This document shows, piece by piece, positions 1-9,825 of a stretch of 64,000 nt of DNA. Each line of letters starts with the position of its first letter. The stretch's first letter is position 1. The stretch is from positions 744,001 to 808,000 of the forward strand of contig CAVYPZ010000007.1 in assembly GCA_963770535.1 (NCBI GenBank), given 5' to 3'. The notes under the pieces are model-generated. The model was not told the origin of the DNA and did not search any database. It saw only the letters and a list, made by a program, of their open reading frames with translations. Position numbers and translations under genes: made by a program. This DNA is from RYN-230 sp963770535. GTDB lineage: Bacteria > Actinomycetota > Actinomycetes > Streptosporangiales > Streptosporangiaceae.

Positions 1-173
1 TGGCACAGCCCTGTCCCGCATCCCACGTCGAGGACCACCTGCCCGCGGCGGACTGGCAGCGCCTCGACGATTGCCTGGCGGTACGCCTGGAGGGCGCCTG
101 TCCTGTAATCGTAGGAGCGGGCATGCTTGCGGTAAGCCGGCTTCCGTGCACCCCCTGGTGCTGGCGAATTCAT
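1..173 (-). CDS. Class I SAM-dependent methyltransferase, N-terminal fragment at window edge
   Basis: Reading leftward from an ATG at 173, the frame stays open to the window edge (57 codons) and ends inside the glycine-rich SAM-binding motif I, LDVGCGTG, preceded by a basic N-terminus containing HARSYDYRTGALQAYR. That order (about 45 residues, then motif I) is typical of UbiE-like class I methyltransferases that modify small molecules. The rest of the gene lies outside the window, so the substrate cannot be judged. No good ribosome binding site is obvious. The start is the only ATG near a sensible family length. Confidence 0.75.
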   Translation of the reverse strand, partial: MNSPAPGGARKPAYRKHARSYDYRTGALQAYRQAIVEALPVRRGQVVLDVGCGTGLC

Positions 174-556
174 GGCGGGCCTCGAATTAGGTGATTCGCT
201 CATGAAACTAATTTCCCTTCCTCAATGGAGCAGCATCTCCCGGCATGATCAACCATTCTGCTTTTCGTTGATGACGAATTTTCAACGTAGCCCGGGCCGG
301 CAAAGTGTGCAATTCCGTTATTATCCCACCGGACGCTTCAAGGTGCTTGAGTCACACCGCGCACGAGTGTTCACCAAATCATGGTAATCCTGGGGTAATC
401 TGTTCCTATGCTGAGCCGCCGTTCAGCAGTTCATGGCGGCCAGCAGGTCAGGTTCTCTTCGCGGCTGCGGGGGAGCTGGGCGACTCGCTACCCGGGGACT
501 CGTCGCCGTGAGGGTGGCGGACTGGTCCGTTCGTTCGCCGGCATCACCGCGGACAG
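174..556. other. Intergenic region without recognised gene
   Basis: The stretch lies between the divergent methyltransferase start and the broken 3' end of the cslZ-like gene. It includes a less GC-rich part around 185-400. Short open frames here have no family resemblance. I see no clear promoter or terminator. Confidence 0.5.
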
Positions 557-2253
557 CTACCGCTCCCGGGTCCACTCCTTGAACTTCTCCACGGTCCAGG
601 CGAGCTGGCCGGCGGGGGAGTCGGTGAGGGCAAAGCCCAGGGTGTTGGGGCGGGTCGCCTGGATCTGGAAGTAACCGTTGCCGTCGGACATGTAGCTGCC
701 GAGCCGGGCCACGCGTGCCTTCTCGATGTCGGTGAGGCTGGCCATGGTGTCCTCGTCGAGCTGGCCGAACGGGATGAAGCCACTGGTGGCCGCGTTGACG
801 TGCACCCCGATGACGTGGCCGGCCGGGACGCGCCCGAGGTCGGGCGAGACGAACGCCCCGAAGTCCCGCCCTGGGCCAGGTGGCGCTCGTACCCCAGCTG
901 GCTCATCAGCCCGGCGCAGGCGGTGGCGATCCGGTAGGAATCCCACCCGGCCTCGCGGGCCGGGCCGGAGAACCCGAAGCCCGGAATCGACGGGATGACG
1001 ACGTGGAAGGCGTCGTCGGCCTGGCCGCCGTGCGCCACCGGATCGGTGAGCGGCCCGATGACGTCGAGGAACTCGACGACCGAGCCGGGCCAGCCGTGTG
1101 TCATGATCAGCGGCGTGGCGTCGGGATGGGCGGAGCGGGCATGCAGGAAGTGGATGTCCGCGCCGTCGATCTGCGCCGTGAACTGGGGGATTGCGCCCGG
1201 TACCGCCGGGCGGCCGGTGACTGAACCCGTCACGCGGGGCTGCGCGGGCGGGACCGGAGAACGTCCCAGGGAGATGGCGTACTGCGGCCAGTACTGGCCC
1301 GCGGCAGGGCCGCCGTTGCACGGCCCGTCGCTGGCGCCGGGATCTTTGATCCAGAGGTAGGCGTCGATCCCGGCCGGCCCGGGGTCGAGCTCCGGGCGCG
1401 GTCCCAGGGCACGGCCCGGCGGATTGCACCACTGCGGGGCGTCCGGCCCGGTGTACGGCCCGCGGCCGTTACGGCTGGTGTCGATGACGGCCCCGACCGT
1501 GCCGCCGAGGGCACGTTCCAGGTGCTGGCTCCAGCTCACCACGCTGGCCGTCCACTGGAAGTTCGACACGTTGGCCGAGAATCCGCGGCCGTAGCCCAGG
1601 CCAGCCCGCCGCAGCGGCCCGGCGAGCCGCGCCGGGTCACCGAACATGCCCGGGTTGCCGGCATCGAGGTAGACCCGGGCCCGCGGGAGGGCGCTCAGGT
1701 GCTTCATGGCGTACCTGAGCAGCTGGTAACGCTCAGCGCCCTGCGCCGCGCTCAGGCAGCCTTCGACGATGTCAGGCAGGGCATCGGGTTCGACCACGAG
1801 GATGTCGTCACCGGGACCGACCGCCGCCGCCAGCTGGTCGATCCAGCTCTCGTAGCCTGACGGTGAAGGCCCGTCGGCTGTGGAGAACCTCCCGCACGCA
1901 TCACGGTCGGGCAGGTCGTAGACGACGATGACGGGAATGGCGTGCGCCCGTGCTGCGGCGCCGGTCACCTGCCTGACCTCCTGGATATCACCGGACTGCC
2001 CGGCGGCCCAGATAGCCGACGGGGTCCGGGCGATGGCCCTGAGCCGGGCCGCCTGTACGGGATAGCCGCGGGATCGCCAGGTGGCGGCCGCGGCGAACAG
2101 CGGGTTGCCCGGATACGCGTACAGCCGGCCAGGCGCCTGGCCCGCGGCGCAGCCCCCGGCGGAAAGCGCCAGGGCAGCCGAGGCCAGTACCGTCACCGCG
2201 GCGTGCCGGGCCCGGCGGCGTAACCGCCGGTCCGGGGGTATCCGCCTGCTCAT
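557..2253 (-). CDS. cslZ: CslZ-like GH6 endoglucanase lipoprotein fused to truncated epoxide hydrolase (one frameshift)
   Basis: Residues 1-35 form a lipoprotein signal ending LSAGGC. Residues 45 to about 340 are a glycoside hydrolase family 6 domain (VYDLPDRD, VEPDALPD, YLDAGNPG, SANVSNF, VIDTSRNG, WCNPPGRALG, DAYLWIKDPG), a family that cleaves beta-1,4-glucans. From about residue 355 the protein continues as an alpha/beta-hydrolase of the epoxide hydrolase type (THGWPG, IPSIPGFGFSG). One G appears missing near 864; restoring it gives the nucleophile motif GGDFGAFVSP and continues to a stop at 557. The hydrolase part lacks the first half of its N-terminal cap and the region after EKFKEW, so it is probably not functional. 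The start overlaps the glxA stop as ATGA. In Streptomyces the third gene of cslA-glxA-cslZ encodes a GH6 enzyme, which fixes the identity of the first half. Confidence 0.8.
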
Positions 2254-4223
2254 GGAACCCGGACCCAGTAGCCGGCAGACGGGATCCCCTTGCTGTTCAC
2301 CGCGAACAGCATGTAATAGCTCGGCGGTATCAGGTCCGGGTTCGAGGGGAGAGTCACCCTGAGGCCGCCATGGGCCGCCGCCGTGAAAGGTACCGCGACC
2401 GAGCGCTCATTAACATCTGTCACGTGGGTGGGGTTATCGGGTCTCATCAGCCGCAGATACCGGATGCCGGGAGCCTGTGAGACCCTGATCAGGTAGGAGT
2501 GCCCCCGCCGCAGGATCGCAGGCGCCGCCGTGATGGCCGGCCGTGCGCCGCGGAACATGTAAGGCGGGAAGAACACATCGATCTCCTGGTTGAAAGCCTG
2601 CGGTTCGGTGTCCTCCTTATTTCCGAACAGAGGGTTTCCGCCGAGCGTGAGCACGCTCCCGTTGGGCAGGAGCAGCCCTCCGGAGTGATAGTCGCGCCCG
2701 GTGATGGAGCTGGCGGCCCGGGAAAACGAATTGGTGGCCACGTGGTAGATCCGGGTATCACGGTTATCACTGCCATGCATTCCGCGGTAGTACCGTGAGC
2801 CTCCTGTCACGAGCACCTCGTCGGTCGGCAGCAGCACGGTTATCGGATAGCGCGTCGGCCGGGCCAGATCCGGGCCCCTGATCCAGCGCGGATCCGGGGC
2901 CGCGACGTCGATGAGGGCGGTGCGGGCCGTGGCGGAGTCCGACTGCCCGACGCCCCCGCCCCCCAGCACCATCAGTGTCTGGTCCTGGGCGGGCGGGAGG
3001 AGGACGGAGGCGCTGGTCTCCAGGTCCTGCGGGTCCGCTATGCCCGGGACCGGCCGGAAAAGGCCAGTCGTCACGTTCCAGAAGCCGGGTGTGCGCCAGG
3101 CGGCCGTGGCCGGGCCATATCCGGCGTTGGATCCGGTGAAGAAAAGCTGGCCGTTCCCGGTGAGGAAGGTCGCAGGATAGGTCGGGAACCCGCGGGCCGG
3201 CCCCTGGGCCCACCGTCCGGTCCCGGGGTTGAACAGCTCGCTGTTCATGGTGATCTGCCCCTGGCCATTGAGCCCCGACATGGCCATGACCATGCCATTT
3301 CCGAGCTCAGCCAGGGTCGGGTACCAGCGGGCGTAGTTCATCGAGTTGACCTTCACGAAGCGGGAGGACCGAACGTCGAAGATGTAGGCGTCCCTGGTGC
3401 CCTCGAAGTTCTGCTTCTGCAAAGTCATCGGCGTGCCCATACCGTAGATCAGGCGGTTGGCCTGCGGCCCGAGCAGGCCCTCGACGCGGAACCGGCTGGC
3501 CGCCGAGGTGACCGAGCCGGTGCCCTTCCTGACCGCGTCCACCCAGACGTTCTGCTCGCTGGGCACGATCCGGGGGTTCCCCCCGGGGGAGCCGGGCCGC
3601 GTCCGGGCGCGCGGGATCCGCACGGCGAACGCTGACGCGAACCGGGCACCGCGCGGGCCCGCGAAGATGGTTCCCTTCGGCAGCGTCCAGCCCTGCGGGG
3701 TGTTGTTCACCACCGTCATGCTGCCCCCGGCGTGCGTGGGGTGCAGGTTCTCATACCGGGCGGTCCCGCCGGCGATCAGGATGTTCCCGTCGGGCAGTTC
3801 GATATGCCCGGCGCAGAACAGGTCCCAGGGGGTATGGATGAGCCGCATGCGCATGGTCTCGGGGTTGAGCAGCAGGGTCCTGAAGGTGCCGGCGTTGAAG
3901 AACGCCTGGTTGTTCCCGGATCCGGCCATGATCAGCACGTCACCGTTATAGAGCAGGGTCGAGTGGATGCCGTTCACCCGGAACCTGGCCGGGATATCCA
4001 GCCTGGTCCATAGCCCGTACCTGGCTTCGTAAGCGGGCCTGGTTACCTCATAGCGGTGATACCAGCCCGTGACGGTTCCCCCGACCGTCGGCACGTTGGC
4101 GGCTGCTATCGCGCATCCCGCCAGGGCCACGGTGAAGGCGTACAGCATGCGGCGCGGAAACCATTTCCTGCCTGGGTTTCCCGCATTTACCCCGGAGGAT
4201 GTCACGGCGAGATAATTACTCAT
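2250..4223 (-). CDS. glxA: GlxA-like mononuclear copper radical oxidase (galactose/glyoxal oxidase family)
   Basis: The protein has about 657 residues: an N-terminal membrane anchor (WFPRRMLYAFTVALAG), a kelch-type propeller and a C-terminal DUF1929 domain. The active-site features of the galactose oxidase family are visible: the cross-linking Cys in LFCAGH, its Tyr partner in GGTARYENL, the ligand pair in RDYHSGGLLLPNG, and the last His in NPTHVTDVNER. Streptomyces GlxA oxidises a terminal sugar and is needed with CslA for glycan deposition at hyphal tips. The ATG at 4223 is preferred because GGGAG lies about 9 bases upstream; a GTG at 4229 is an alternative. It overlaps the cslA stop by 8 bases, suggesting coupled translation. 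Confidence 0.88.
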   Translation of the reverse strand: MSNYLAVTSSGVNAGNPGRKWFPRRMLYAFTVALAGCAIAAANVPTVGGTVTGWYHRYEVTRPAYEARYGLWTRLDIPARFRVNGIHSTLLYNGDVLIMAGSGNNQAFFNAGTFRTLLLNPETMRMRLIHTPWDLFCAGHIELPDGNILIAGGTARYENLHPTHAGGSMTVVNNTPQGWTLPKGTIFAGPRGARFASAFAVRIPRARTRPGSPGGNPRIVPSEQNVWVDAVRKGTGSVTSAASRFRVEGLLGPQANRLIYGMGTPMTLQKQNFEGTRDAYIFDVRSSRFVKVNSMNYARWYPTLAELGNGMVMAMSGLNGQGQITMNSELFNPGTGRWAQGPARGFPTYPATFLTGNGQLFFTGSNAGYGPATAAWRTPGFWNVTTGLFRPVPGIADPQDLETSASVLLPPAQDQTLMVLGGGGVGQSDSATARTALIDVAAPDPRWIRGPDLARPTRYPITVLLPTDEVLVTGGSRYYRGMHGSDNRDTRIYHVATNSFSRAASSITGRDYHSGGLLLPNGSVLTLGGNPLFGNKEDTEPQAFNQEIDVFFPPYMFRGARPAITAAPAILRRGHSYLIRVSQAPGIRYLRLMRPDNPTHVTDVNERSVAVPFTAAAHGGLRVTLPSNPDLIPPSYYMLFAVNSKGIPSAGYWVRVP

Positions 4224-6195
4224 CGGCACGGCTCCCCTCAGTGGGTGTGGATCCTGGTTTTCCCAGGGCCCGGTCGAACAGCCAGATCCCCACGGGAGCC
4301 AGGCAGACGACGAGGATGAGGCCGGTCCAGGCCATCATCATGAGATAGGACCGGTGCCGCAGGAAGGCTGCGGTCAGCACGGCGGCGGGCACGATGGCCC
4401 ACATGAGCGAATACCGGAACGTCCACAGCCGGTCCGGGCCCGCCGACGATCCCTTGGCCGTGACAGTGAAGGACAGTTTCCGCCGGAACGCTACCTTGAT
4501 CAGGCTGCGCGCATAGATTGGCGCGGTGAGGGCTGACACGAGCATGCCGGAAAGCCCTGAGGACCCGGCGGGCTCATGAGGGCTCACGTTGTGCCGGCGC
4601 ATGAACCGGTACAGCAGGAACTGCATCGCCGCCACGTCCACGTAGTACGTGAGCCACCAGCCTGCGTTGGTGTGCAGGCTGCTGATACCGAACCCGAGGC
4701 AGCAGGTGCTGATGAAGATCCCTGCTATCCAGCCGATGGCGACCGACGGGTAATAGGTCAGCATCAGGAAGTAGTGCAGCATCGCGCCCGGGCGGAGCCT
4801 GAACGCGACCCGCCAGACCTGGCGCAGTAAGGCCTCGAACGTCCCCGCCGACCACCGGGCCTGCTGGCTGAAGAACTCGGCCCACGAGCCCGGGCCCTCG
4901 CCCACGGCGACCAGGTCCGGGGTGTACACCGACCGCCACCGCCGGCCGGTCGCCTCGCTTCTGGTGATGTGGATCTTGAGGCTCGTGGCCATATCCTCGG
5001 TAATGGAGGCGACGTACCCATTCTTGATCGCACTGGTCCGCACGGCCGCGTTCGTGCCCACGAGCATGGCGCATCTCCGCCGGTTCCCGGCCCGCTGGAT
5101 AACGCTGTGGAACAGGTACTGGGCCGATTCGGCCCAGCGCGTGATGCGATCATGCTGGTTTCCGTAGAACTGGGGGGCCACCACGAAGGCCACCTCCGGA
5201 TCACGGAAGTAGCCGAGCAGCCGTTCGGCCATGATGGGAAGCGGCACGTGGTCGGTGTCCACGAACATGACCACGTCGTAGTGCCCGGCATGCTCCCAGA
5301 GCCATCGGTTGTGATTACCGTGCTTGGTCTTGTTCGCGAACGTGCCCGTGTCCAGCTCGAGATGACCCCGGTCCTTCCGGGTGAAGTGATGAACGCCGAG
5401 CCGCCGGCACATCTCCCTGATCTCGTCGCAGTTGCCCTCGTCCAGCAGCCAGAGGTCAAGCGTGCCGGCGTAGACGATGCCCTTGGCGGCCCTGAGGGTG
5501 CGCTCCGCCAGTTCGGCCGGTTCCTTGTCGGGGACGATGGTCGTGAGGAAGGCGACGCGCAGTCCCGTGTCGGGTTCCACCGGGATAGGGTCCCGGGCGG
5601 CGAGACAGGCCCGGGACACGGTGAGGACGTTGATCAGCAAGAAGATCTGCATGGCTATGGAGCCGAATGCCAGGCCGGCTCGCAGGAGAATGTAGCCATC
5701 TGCGGTGGCCGTGTGCGCATCTGGCTGCCAGAGCCAGCCCTGCAGATGCGGGTACCGGGACTGTAAGATCAGCCAGCAGATGAACCGGACATCCAGCGCC
5801 ACGAGCGCCAGGGCGATGAACCTGGTCACCACCCATTCGGAGGCACTGTGGTGGATCCCCCGGTACTGAACCCGGTAAGGCTTATCCCGGGGAAACCGGG
5901 CCAGCGGGCCGGCCAGGCGGGTGTACGGCTCGTAGGAGAAATCAGAATCAGCCAGTGCGCTGTCCACCGGGGCGCGGATGCCCCCGACGGTCATGTAGCG
6001 GTGCGGGCGGATCGATGTCCCCGCCCGGCGATCGGGACCGGGCCCGGGCACCGTCGCGGGCGCGGGGGGCGTGGCGGGCGCGGGGGGCGTGACGGGCGCG
6101 GGCACCGCGGCGGGCGCGGGCGCCATGGCCGGCGCGGGGGGTGCGTGCCCCATGGCCGGGATGATTTCAGTGGGGAGATCATGGGCGGCGGCCAT
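4216..6195 (-). CDS. cslA: CslA-like cellulose synthase-like glycosyltransferase (GT2), membrane protein
   Basis: The 659-residue inner-membrane GT2 enzyme shows the processive beta-glycan synthase signature D, DxD, TED, QxxRW as DEGNCDEI, MFVDTDH, ITEDMATS and QQARWSAG. Membrane segments lie before the catalytic domain (ALALVALDVRFICWLIL) and in the C-terminal third. The N-terminal 60 or so residues form an Ala-Pro repeat linker (PAPAMAPAPAAVPAPV). The start at 6195 is chosen over upstream codons because GAGAGGAAAGC directly precedes it. As first gene of cslA-glxA-cslZ it should make a beta-glucan-like polymer from UDP-sugar. The Ala-Pro extension is probably surface-exposed or intrinsically disordered. 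Confidence 0.9.
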   Translation of the reverse strand: MAAAHDLPTEIIPAMGHAPPAPAMAPAPAAVPAPVTPPAPATPPAPATVPGPGPDRRAGTSIRPHRYMTVGGIRAPVDSALADSDFSYEPYTRLAGPLARFPRDKPYRVQYRGIHHSASEWVVTRFIALALVALDVRFICWLILQSRYPHLQGWLWQPDAHTATADGYILLRAGLAFGSIAMQIFLLINVLTVSRACLAARDPIPVEPDTGLRVAFLTTIVPDKEPAELAERTLRAAKGIVYAGTLDLWLLDEGNCDEIREMCRRLGVHHFTRKDRGHLELDTGTFANKTKHGNHNRWLWEHAGHYDVVMFVDTDHVPLPIMAERLLGYFRDPEVAFVVAPQFYGNQHDRITRWAESAQYLFHSVIQRAGNRRRCAMLVGTNAAVRTSAIKNGYVASITEDMATSLKIHITRSEATGRRWRSVYTPDLVAVGEGPGSWAEFFSQQARWSAGTFEALLRQVWRVAFRLRPGAMLHYFLMLTYYPSVAIGWIAGIFISTCCLGFGISSLHTNAGWWLTYYVDVAAMQFLLYRFMRRHNVSPHEPAGSSGLSGMLVSALTAPIYARSLIKVAFRRKLSFTVTAKGSSAGPDRLWTFRYSLMWAIVPAAVLTAAFLRHRSYLMMMAWTGLILVVCLAPVGIWLFDRALGKPGSTPTEGSRADE

Positions 6196-6836
6196 GCTTT
6201 CCTCTCTTCCGTGGGACCAGAGGTCAGTCGCTCGCGACACCATGGCGGACGAGGTCTCGGGCGGGCGCGCCGGGACCGCGCGCGAAAGGCTTAATGGACA
6301 CGGGACAGGACTGGCCGCGCGGCCGCGGCCGGCGTCACCGGGAGCTTGCCCGGCCGCCTCGCTCACCAGTTGGGCTACGTGAAGGCCGCGGGTATCTCGC
6401 CAATAAGGAGAATGTCATCCTCCGGCTTCGTGCGATTCATGGTTTAGGCGGCTCGGGAGGCCACAGCGGCACGACCGCGGACGCGGTGCTGTATCGCCAG
6501 CGTGCCGCGTGGCACAGAAGCATCACTATGTGCTCCCTCAGCGAATGACCCGGTCACCCGGTGCCGCCTGAGTCCGCCGGCAGTCCCCTCTGCCGCCGGC
6601 GCTCGGCAGCCGGCCGATGAACTGTTACTAAGTCTGGCCACACGGTGCAGGTGCCGCAGCGCGGACCCTTTAATACGATATCTGCTCGCGCCCGGAAAGC
6701 AACTGCCAGTTTTGCTGCCGGATCCCTTCCGGGGTTAATCGCCCTGAATATTCACATAATGTTCGGGGCGCCTATCTGCACCTCTATACAATTCACGGCC
6801 CGGCGTGCCCGGCGTGCCCGGGGCGCCGGATCCGTG
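6196..6836. other. Intergenic region upstream of cslA
   Basis: About 640 bases separate cslA from the 3' end of the SDR gene. It should hold the leftward cslA promoter, but I cannot place -35/-10 boxes with confidence. Bases 6720-6800 are noticeably AT-richer than the surroundings. No open frame here resembles a known protein. Confidence 0.45.
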
Positions 6837-7601
6837 CTAGGCGATGGTCAGGCCGCCGTCCACGATGAGGGTCTGCCCGTTGACGTAGCTGCTGGCGTCG
6901 CTGGCCAGGAAGATCAGGGCGGTGGTGAGTTCGTCCGGGTCGCCGGCCCGCCGCATCGGCACGCGGCTCAGCTGCGACTCGAGGTAGCCGGGGCGGTACT
7001 CGTCGGTCATCTCGGACGGGAAGAATCCCGGGGCCAGCGCGTTGACCCGGATTCCCTTGCGCCCGGCCCACTGCTGGGCGAGGTCGCGGGTCAGGCCGAG
7101 CAGGCCGGCCTTGCTGGCCGTGTAGGCGGCCTGCGGCAGGCCGGCCGTGGTCAGGGCGAGGACGCTGGCGATGTTCACGATGGTGCTGCCGGGCTGCATG
7201 ACCCGGCCGCAGGCCTGGGCCATCCAGTAGCAGCCGCTGAGGTTGATGCCGATGACGCGGGTGAAGTCCGCGGGGCTTTCCCGGGACGCGGGGGCCGCGG
7301 AGGACACGCCGGCGTTGTTGACCAGGATGTCGATCCGGCCGTACCGGGCCATGGCCGCGTCGGCCAGCGCCTGGCAGTCGGCTGGCGAGGACACGTCGGT
7401 GGTCACCGCGATCGCGGCGCGGCCCAGCCCGGTGACGGCGTCCCGGGTCGCGGCCAGCCGGTCCGCGCGCCGCGCGCCGAGCGCGAGGTCGGCTCCGGCC
7501 TGCGCGAGGCCCTGGGAGAACGCGGCACCCAGCCCGGAGGACGCACCGGTCACGACGGCGACCTTGCCCGCGAGGCTGAAGCGATCAAGCAGATTCTGCA
7601 T
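6837..7601 (-). CDS. SDR family oxidoreductase (FabG-like)
   Basis: A 254-residue classical short-chain dehydrogenase. It has the NAD(P)-binding TGASSGLG at the N-terminus, LVNNAGVSS in the middle, catalytic Ser in IVNIASV, and Tyr-x-x-x-Lys in AAYTASKAG. PGFFPSEM follows, and the usual VNGQTLIVDGG end is present, so the length is complete. The Arg in GARRADR after strand 2 suggests NADPH preference, as inference only. It starts 26 bases from the divergent amine oxidase gene, so the two may share a promoter region. The substrate cannot be read from sequence. Confidence 0.85.
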   Translation of the reverse strand: MQNLLDRFSLAGKVAVVTGASSGLGAAFSQGLAQAGADLALGARRADRLAATRDAVTGLGRAAIAVTTDVSSPADCQALADAAMARYGRIDILVNNAGVSSAAPASRESPADFTRVIGINLSGCYWMAQACGRVMQPGSTIVNIASVLALTTAGLPQAAYTASKAGLLGLTRDLAQQWAGRKGIRVNALAPGFFPSEMTDEYRPGYLESQLSRVPMRRAGDPDELTTALIFLASDASSYVNGQTLIVDGGLTIA

Positions 7602-7627
7602 GCCGGTTATGGTACGGGTGGGGGGTC

Positions 7628-9310
7628 ATGATGGGATCCGGGTCATCGCCTGCGGCGCGGGCGCTCCGGCGTGCGCAAGCCGCACACCGCTACGCCCGCC
7701 GGACCGGATGCGGCATCGGCGAGGCCACCCGGGCCGTGGCGGATGGAGCGGATGCGGCGCGCGGGCTGTCCCGGCGCCAGGTCCTGCGGGGCGGCGCGGC
7801 CGCCGGGGTCGCGGTGGCTGTCCCGGCCGGCCTGATACGGCCGGTGCCGGCCCGGGCGGCAGCCCGCCCGGATCCGCGGGTGGTGATCATCGGGTCGGGT
7901 ATCGCCGGGCTCGGCTGCGCCTTCCGGCTGCGGGCCCGGCACGGCGTGGCCAGTGAGATCTACGAGTACAACCCGGCCCGGCCCGGGGGCCGGATCGACA
8001 CGCTCCGCGGGTTCTTCGCGGAGGGCCAGTACGCCGAGGAGCACGGCGAGTTCATCTCGAGCGAGCACACGGCGATGCGCCGGCTCGCCTCGGGGCTGGG
8101 CCTGACCCTGGACGACGTCAGCGCCTACCCGCCGCATACCCGGGCCGGGGACTACCGGTTCCGGTTCGGCGGCCGCTTCTGGCCGCAGGCTGCGCTCGAC
8201 CGCGAGTGGCATGACTGGGGCTGGCGCCTGTTCCACGACGCCGCGTTCGTCAAGGCGCCCTGGCCGACCCTGCTCGGCAGGTCCACGGCCTGGGCCAGGC
8301 GGTGGGACCACACCCCGGCCACGGAGTGGATCGAGCGGTACATTCCGGGCGGCCTCGGCAGCGACTTCGGCCGCCTTTGCGTGGCGATTCTCCTCGACGA
8401 GTACGGCGGTCCCGTCGCTGAGCAGTCGGCGCTCAACCTCATCTACCTGCTCGGTACCTACGACAGCGTGCCGAGTGGCCGGCAGCCCCGCAGCCACCCC
8501 GAGCTGTCGGCGACCGACGAGAAATGGCACATCCGGGAGGGCAACGACCAGCTCATCCGGGGGCTCATCAGCAGGCTGCCCGCCGGCGCGGTCCGCCTGG
8601 GGGAACGCCTGGAGGCGGTGCGCAGCCGCGGGCACGGCGGGTACACCTGCACGTTCTCCCGCGGGACGACCACGCATGACGTGCGCGCTGATCATGTTGT
8701 GCTCGCGCTGCCGTTCACCAAGCTGCGTGAGGTGGACCTGCGCGGCATCGAGCTGCCCGCGCCCCAGCTGCGGGCCATCCGCGAGGAGCCGCTGGGCACC
8801 AACGCGAAGATCCAGATGCAGTTCACCCGCCGGGTGTGGAACGCCGATCACTGGACGGGCAACCTGTACACCGACGGCATCGCGCAGGGCGGCTGGGAGA
8901 CGACGGTAGACCAGCCCGGTGACGCGGGCATCCTGATCGCACTGCCCGGCGGGGAGACGGGGGCCGGCCTCGGCCGGCGGTACGGCCTCACCTCCTACGA
9001 GGGGCCCGCGCCCCAGGCCATGGCCCGTGACTTCCTGGCCTGCTTCGAGCAGAACTTCCCCGGCACCCGCCAGGCCTACAACGGCCGGGCCTACTACGCC
9101 TGGTCGGCCGGCGACCCGCACATCGGTGGCGCCTACTCCTACCTCAGGACCGGCCAGTACACCGCGTTCAACGGCATCCAGGGACAGCGCTGCGGAAACC
9201 TGCACTTCGCCGGGGAGCACACCTCGGTGAACTACCAGGGGTACATGGAAGGCGCGCTGCGCAGCGGTTACCGCTGCGCAGCGGAGATCGCCGGCCGGGC
9301 ACCCGCCTGA
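7628..9310 (+). CDS. FAD-dependent flavin amine oxidase with Tat-type signal
   Basis: A 560-residue protein with a twin-arginine leader (LSRRQVLRGGAAAGVAVAVPAG), which suggests folded export. The dinucleotide-binding motif VVIIGSGIAGLGCAFRLRAR with RPGGRIDT is followed by a long substrate domain. The C-terminal FAD motif is FAGEHTSVNYQGYMEGALRSG. This pattern fits the monoamine oxidase/L-amino-acid oxidase superfamily, which oxidises primary or secondary amines and yields hydrogen peroxide. A GGTGGGGGG stretch lies just before the ATG. It is divergent from the SDR gene. Which amine it uses is unknown. Confidence 0.8.
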   Translation: MMGSGSSPAARALRRAQAAHRYARRTGCGIGEATRAVADGADAARGLSRRQVLRGGAAAGVAVAVPAGLIRPVPARAAARPDPRVVIIGSGIAGLGCAFRLRARHGVASEIYEYNPARPGGRIDTLRGFFAEGQYAEEHGEFISSEHTAMRRLASGLGLTLDDVSAYPPHTRAGDYRFRFGGRFWPQAALDREWHDWGWRLFHDAAFVKAPWPTLLGRSTAWARRWDHTPATEWIERYIPGGLGSDFGRLCVAILLDEYGGPVAEQSALNLIYLLGTYDSVPSGRQPRSHPELSATDEKWHIREGNDQLIRGLISRLPAGAVRLGERLEAVRSRGHGGYTCTFSRGTTTHDVRADHVVLALPFTKLREVDLRGIELPAPQLRAIREEPLGTNAKIQMQFTRRVWNADHWTGNLYTDGIAQGGWETTVDQPGDAGILIALPGGETGAGLGRRYGLTSYEGPAPQAMARDFLACFEQNFPGTRQAYNGRAYYAWSAGDPHIGGAYSYLRTGQYTAFNGIQGQRCGNLHFAGEHTSVNYQGYMEGALRSGYRCAAEIAGRAPA

Positions 9311-9337
9311 CCCCCCGCCTGGATAGGGTCACCAGGT

Positions 9338-9817
9338 ATGCCGCAACCGACTGCCGGGGTCGTCGAGATCTTCACCGATGGGGCGTGCTCGCCCAACCCG
9401 GGCCCGGGCGGGTGGGGGGCCATCCTGCGCTACGCGGGCCACGAGAAAGAGATCTACGGCGGGGAACCGGCCACCACGAACAACCGCATGGAGATGATGG
9501 CGGCGATCCAGGCGCTGGAGAGCCTGACCCGGCCTTCCGCCGTGCACGTGCACACCGACAGTGTGTACCTGCGCAACGGCATCACCCGGTGGCTCCCGGC
9601 CTGGAAACGCAACGGCTGGAAGACCGCGGACAAGAAGCCGGTCAAGAACGCCGACCTGTGGACGCGGCTGGACTCCGCGGCCCGCAACCACGCCGTGGAG
9701 TGGTTCTGGGTCAAGGGTCACGCGGGACATCCGGAGAATGAGCGCGCCGACGAGCTGGCCTGCCGGGGGTCAGCGGAAGCTGCCGCGCTCGGTGCGGCTG
9801 GCGTGCCGGGAGCGTAA
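9338..9817 (+). CDS. rnhA: Ribonuclease HI
   Basis: A 159-residue type 1 RNase H, which cleaves the RNA strand of RNA-DNA hybrids. All catalytic acids are visible: Asp in FTDGACSPNPGPGGWG, Glu in NNRMEMMA, Asp in HTDSVYL and Asp in HPENERADELA. The basic handle segment WKRNGWKTADKKPVKN and the conserved VKGHAGH are present. Length and order match bacterial RnhA. It begins 27 bases after the amine oxidase stop and probably shares its transcript. Confidence 0.93.
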   Translation: MPQPTAGVVEIFTDGACSPNPGPGGWGAILRYAGHEKEIYGGEPATTNNRMEMMAAIQALESLTRPSAVHVHTDSVYLRNGITRWLPAWKRNGWKTADKKPVKNADLWTRLDSAARNHAVEWFWVKGHAGHPENERADELACRGSAEAAALGAAGVPGA

Positions 9818-9825
9818 GCCCCGGG

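Noticed and set aside
7643..9220. Long minus-strand open frame opposite the amine oxidase
   Set aside because: It mirrors the third-position GC bias of a clear FAD enzyme gene and has no family motifs.
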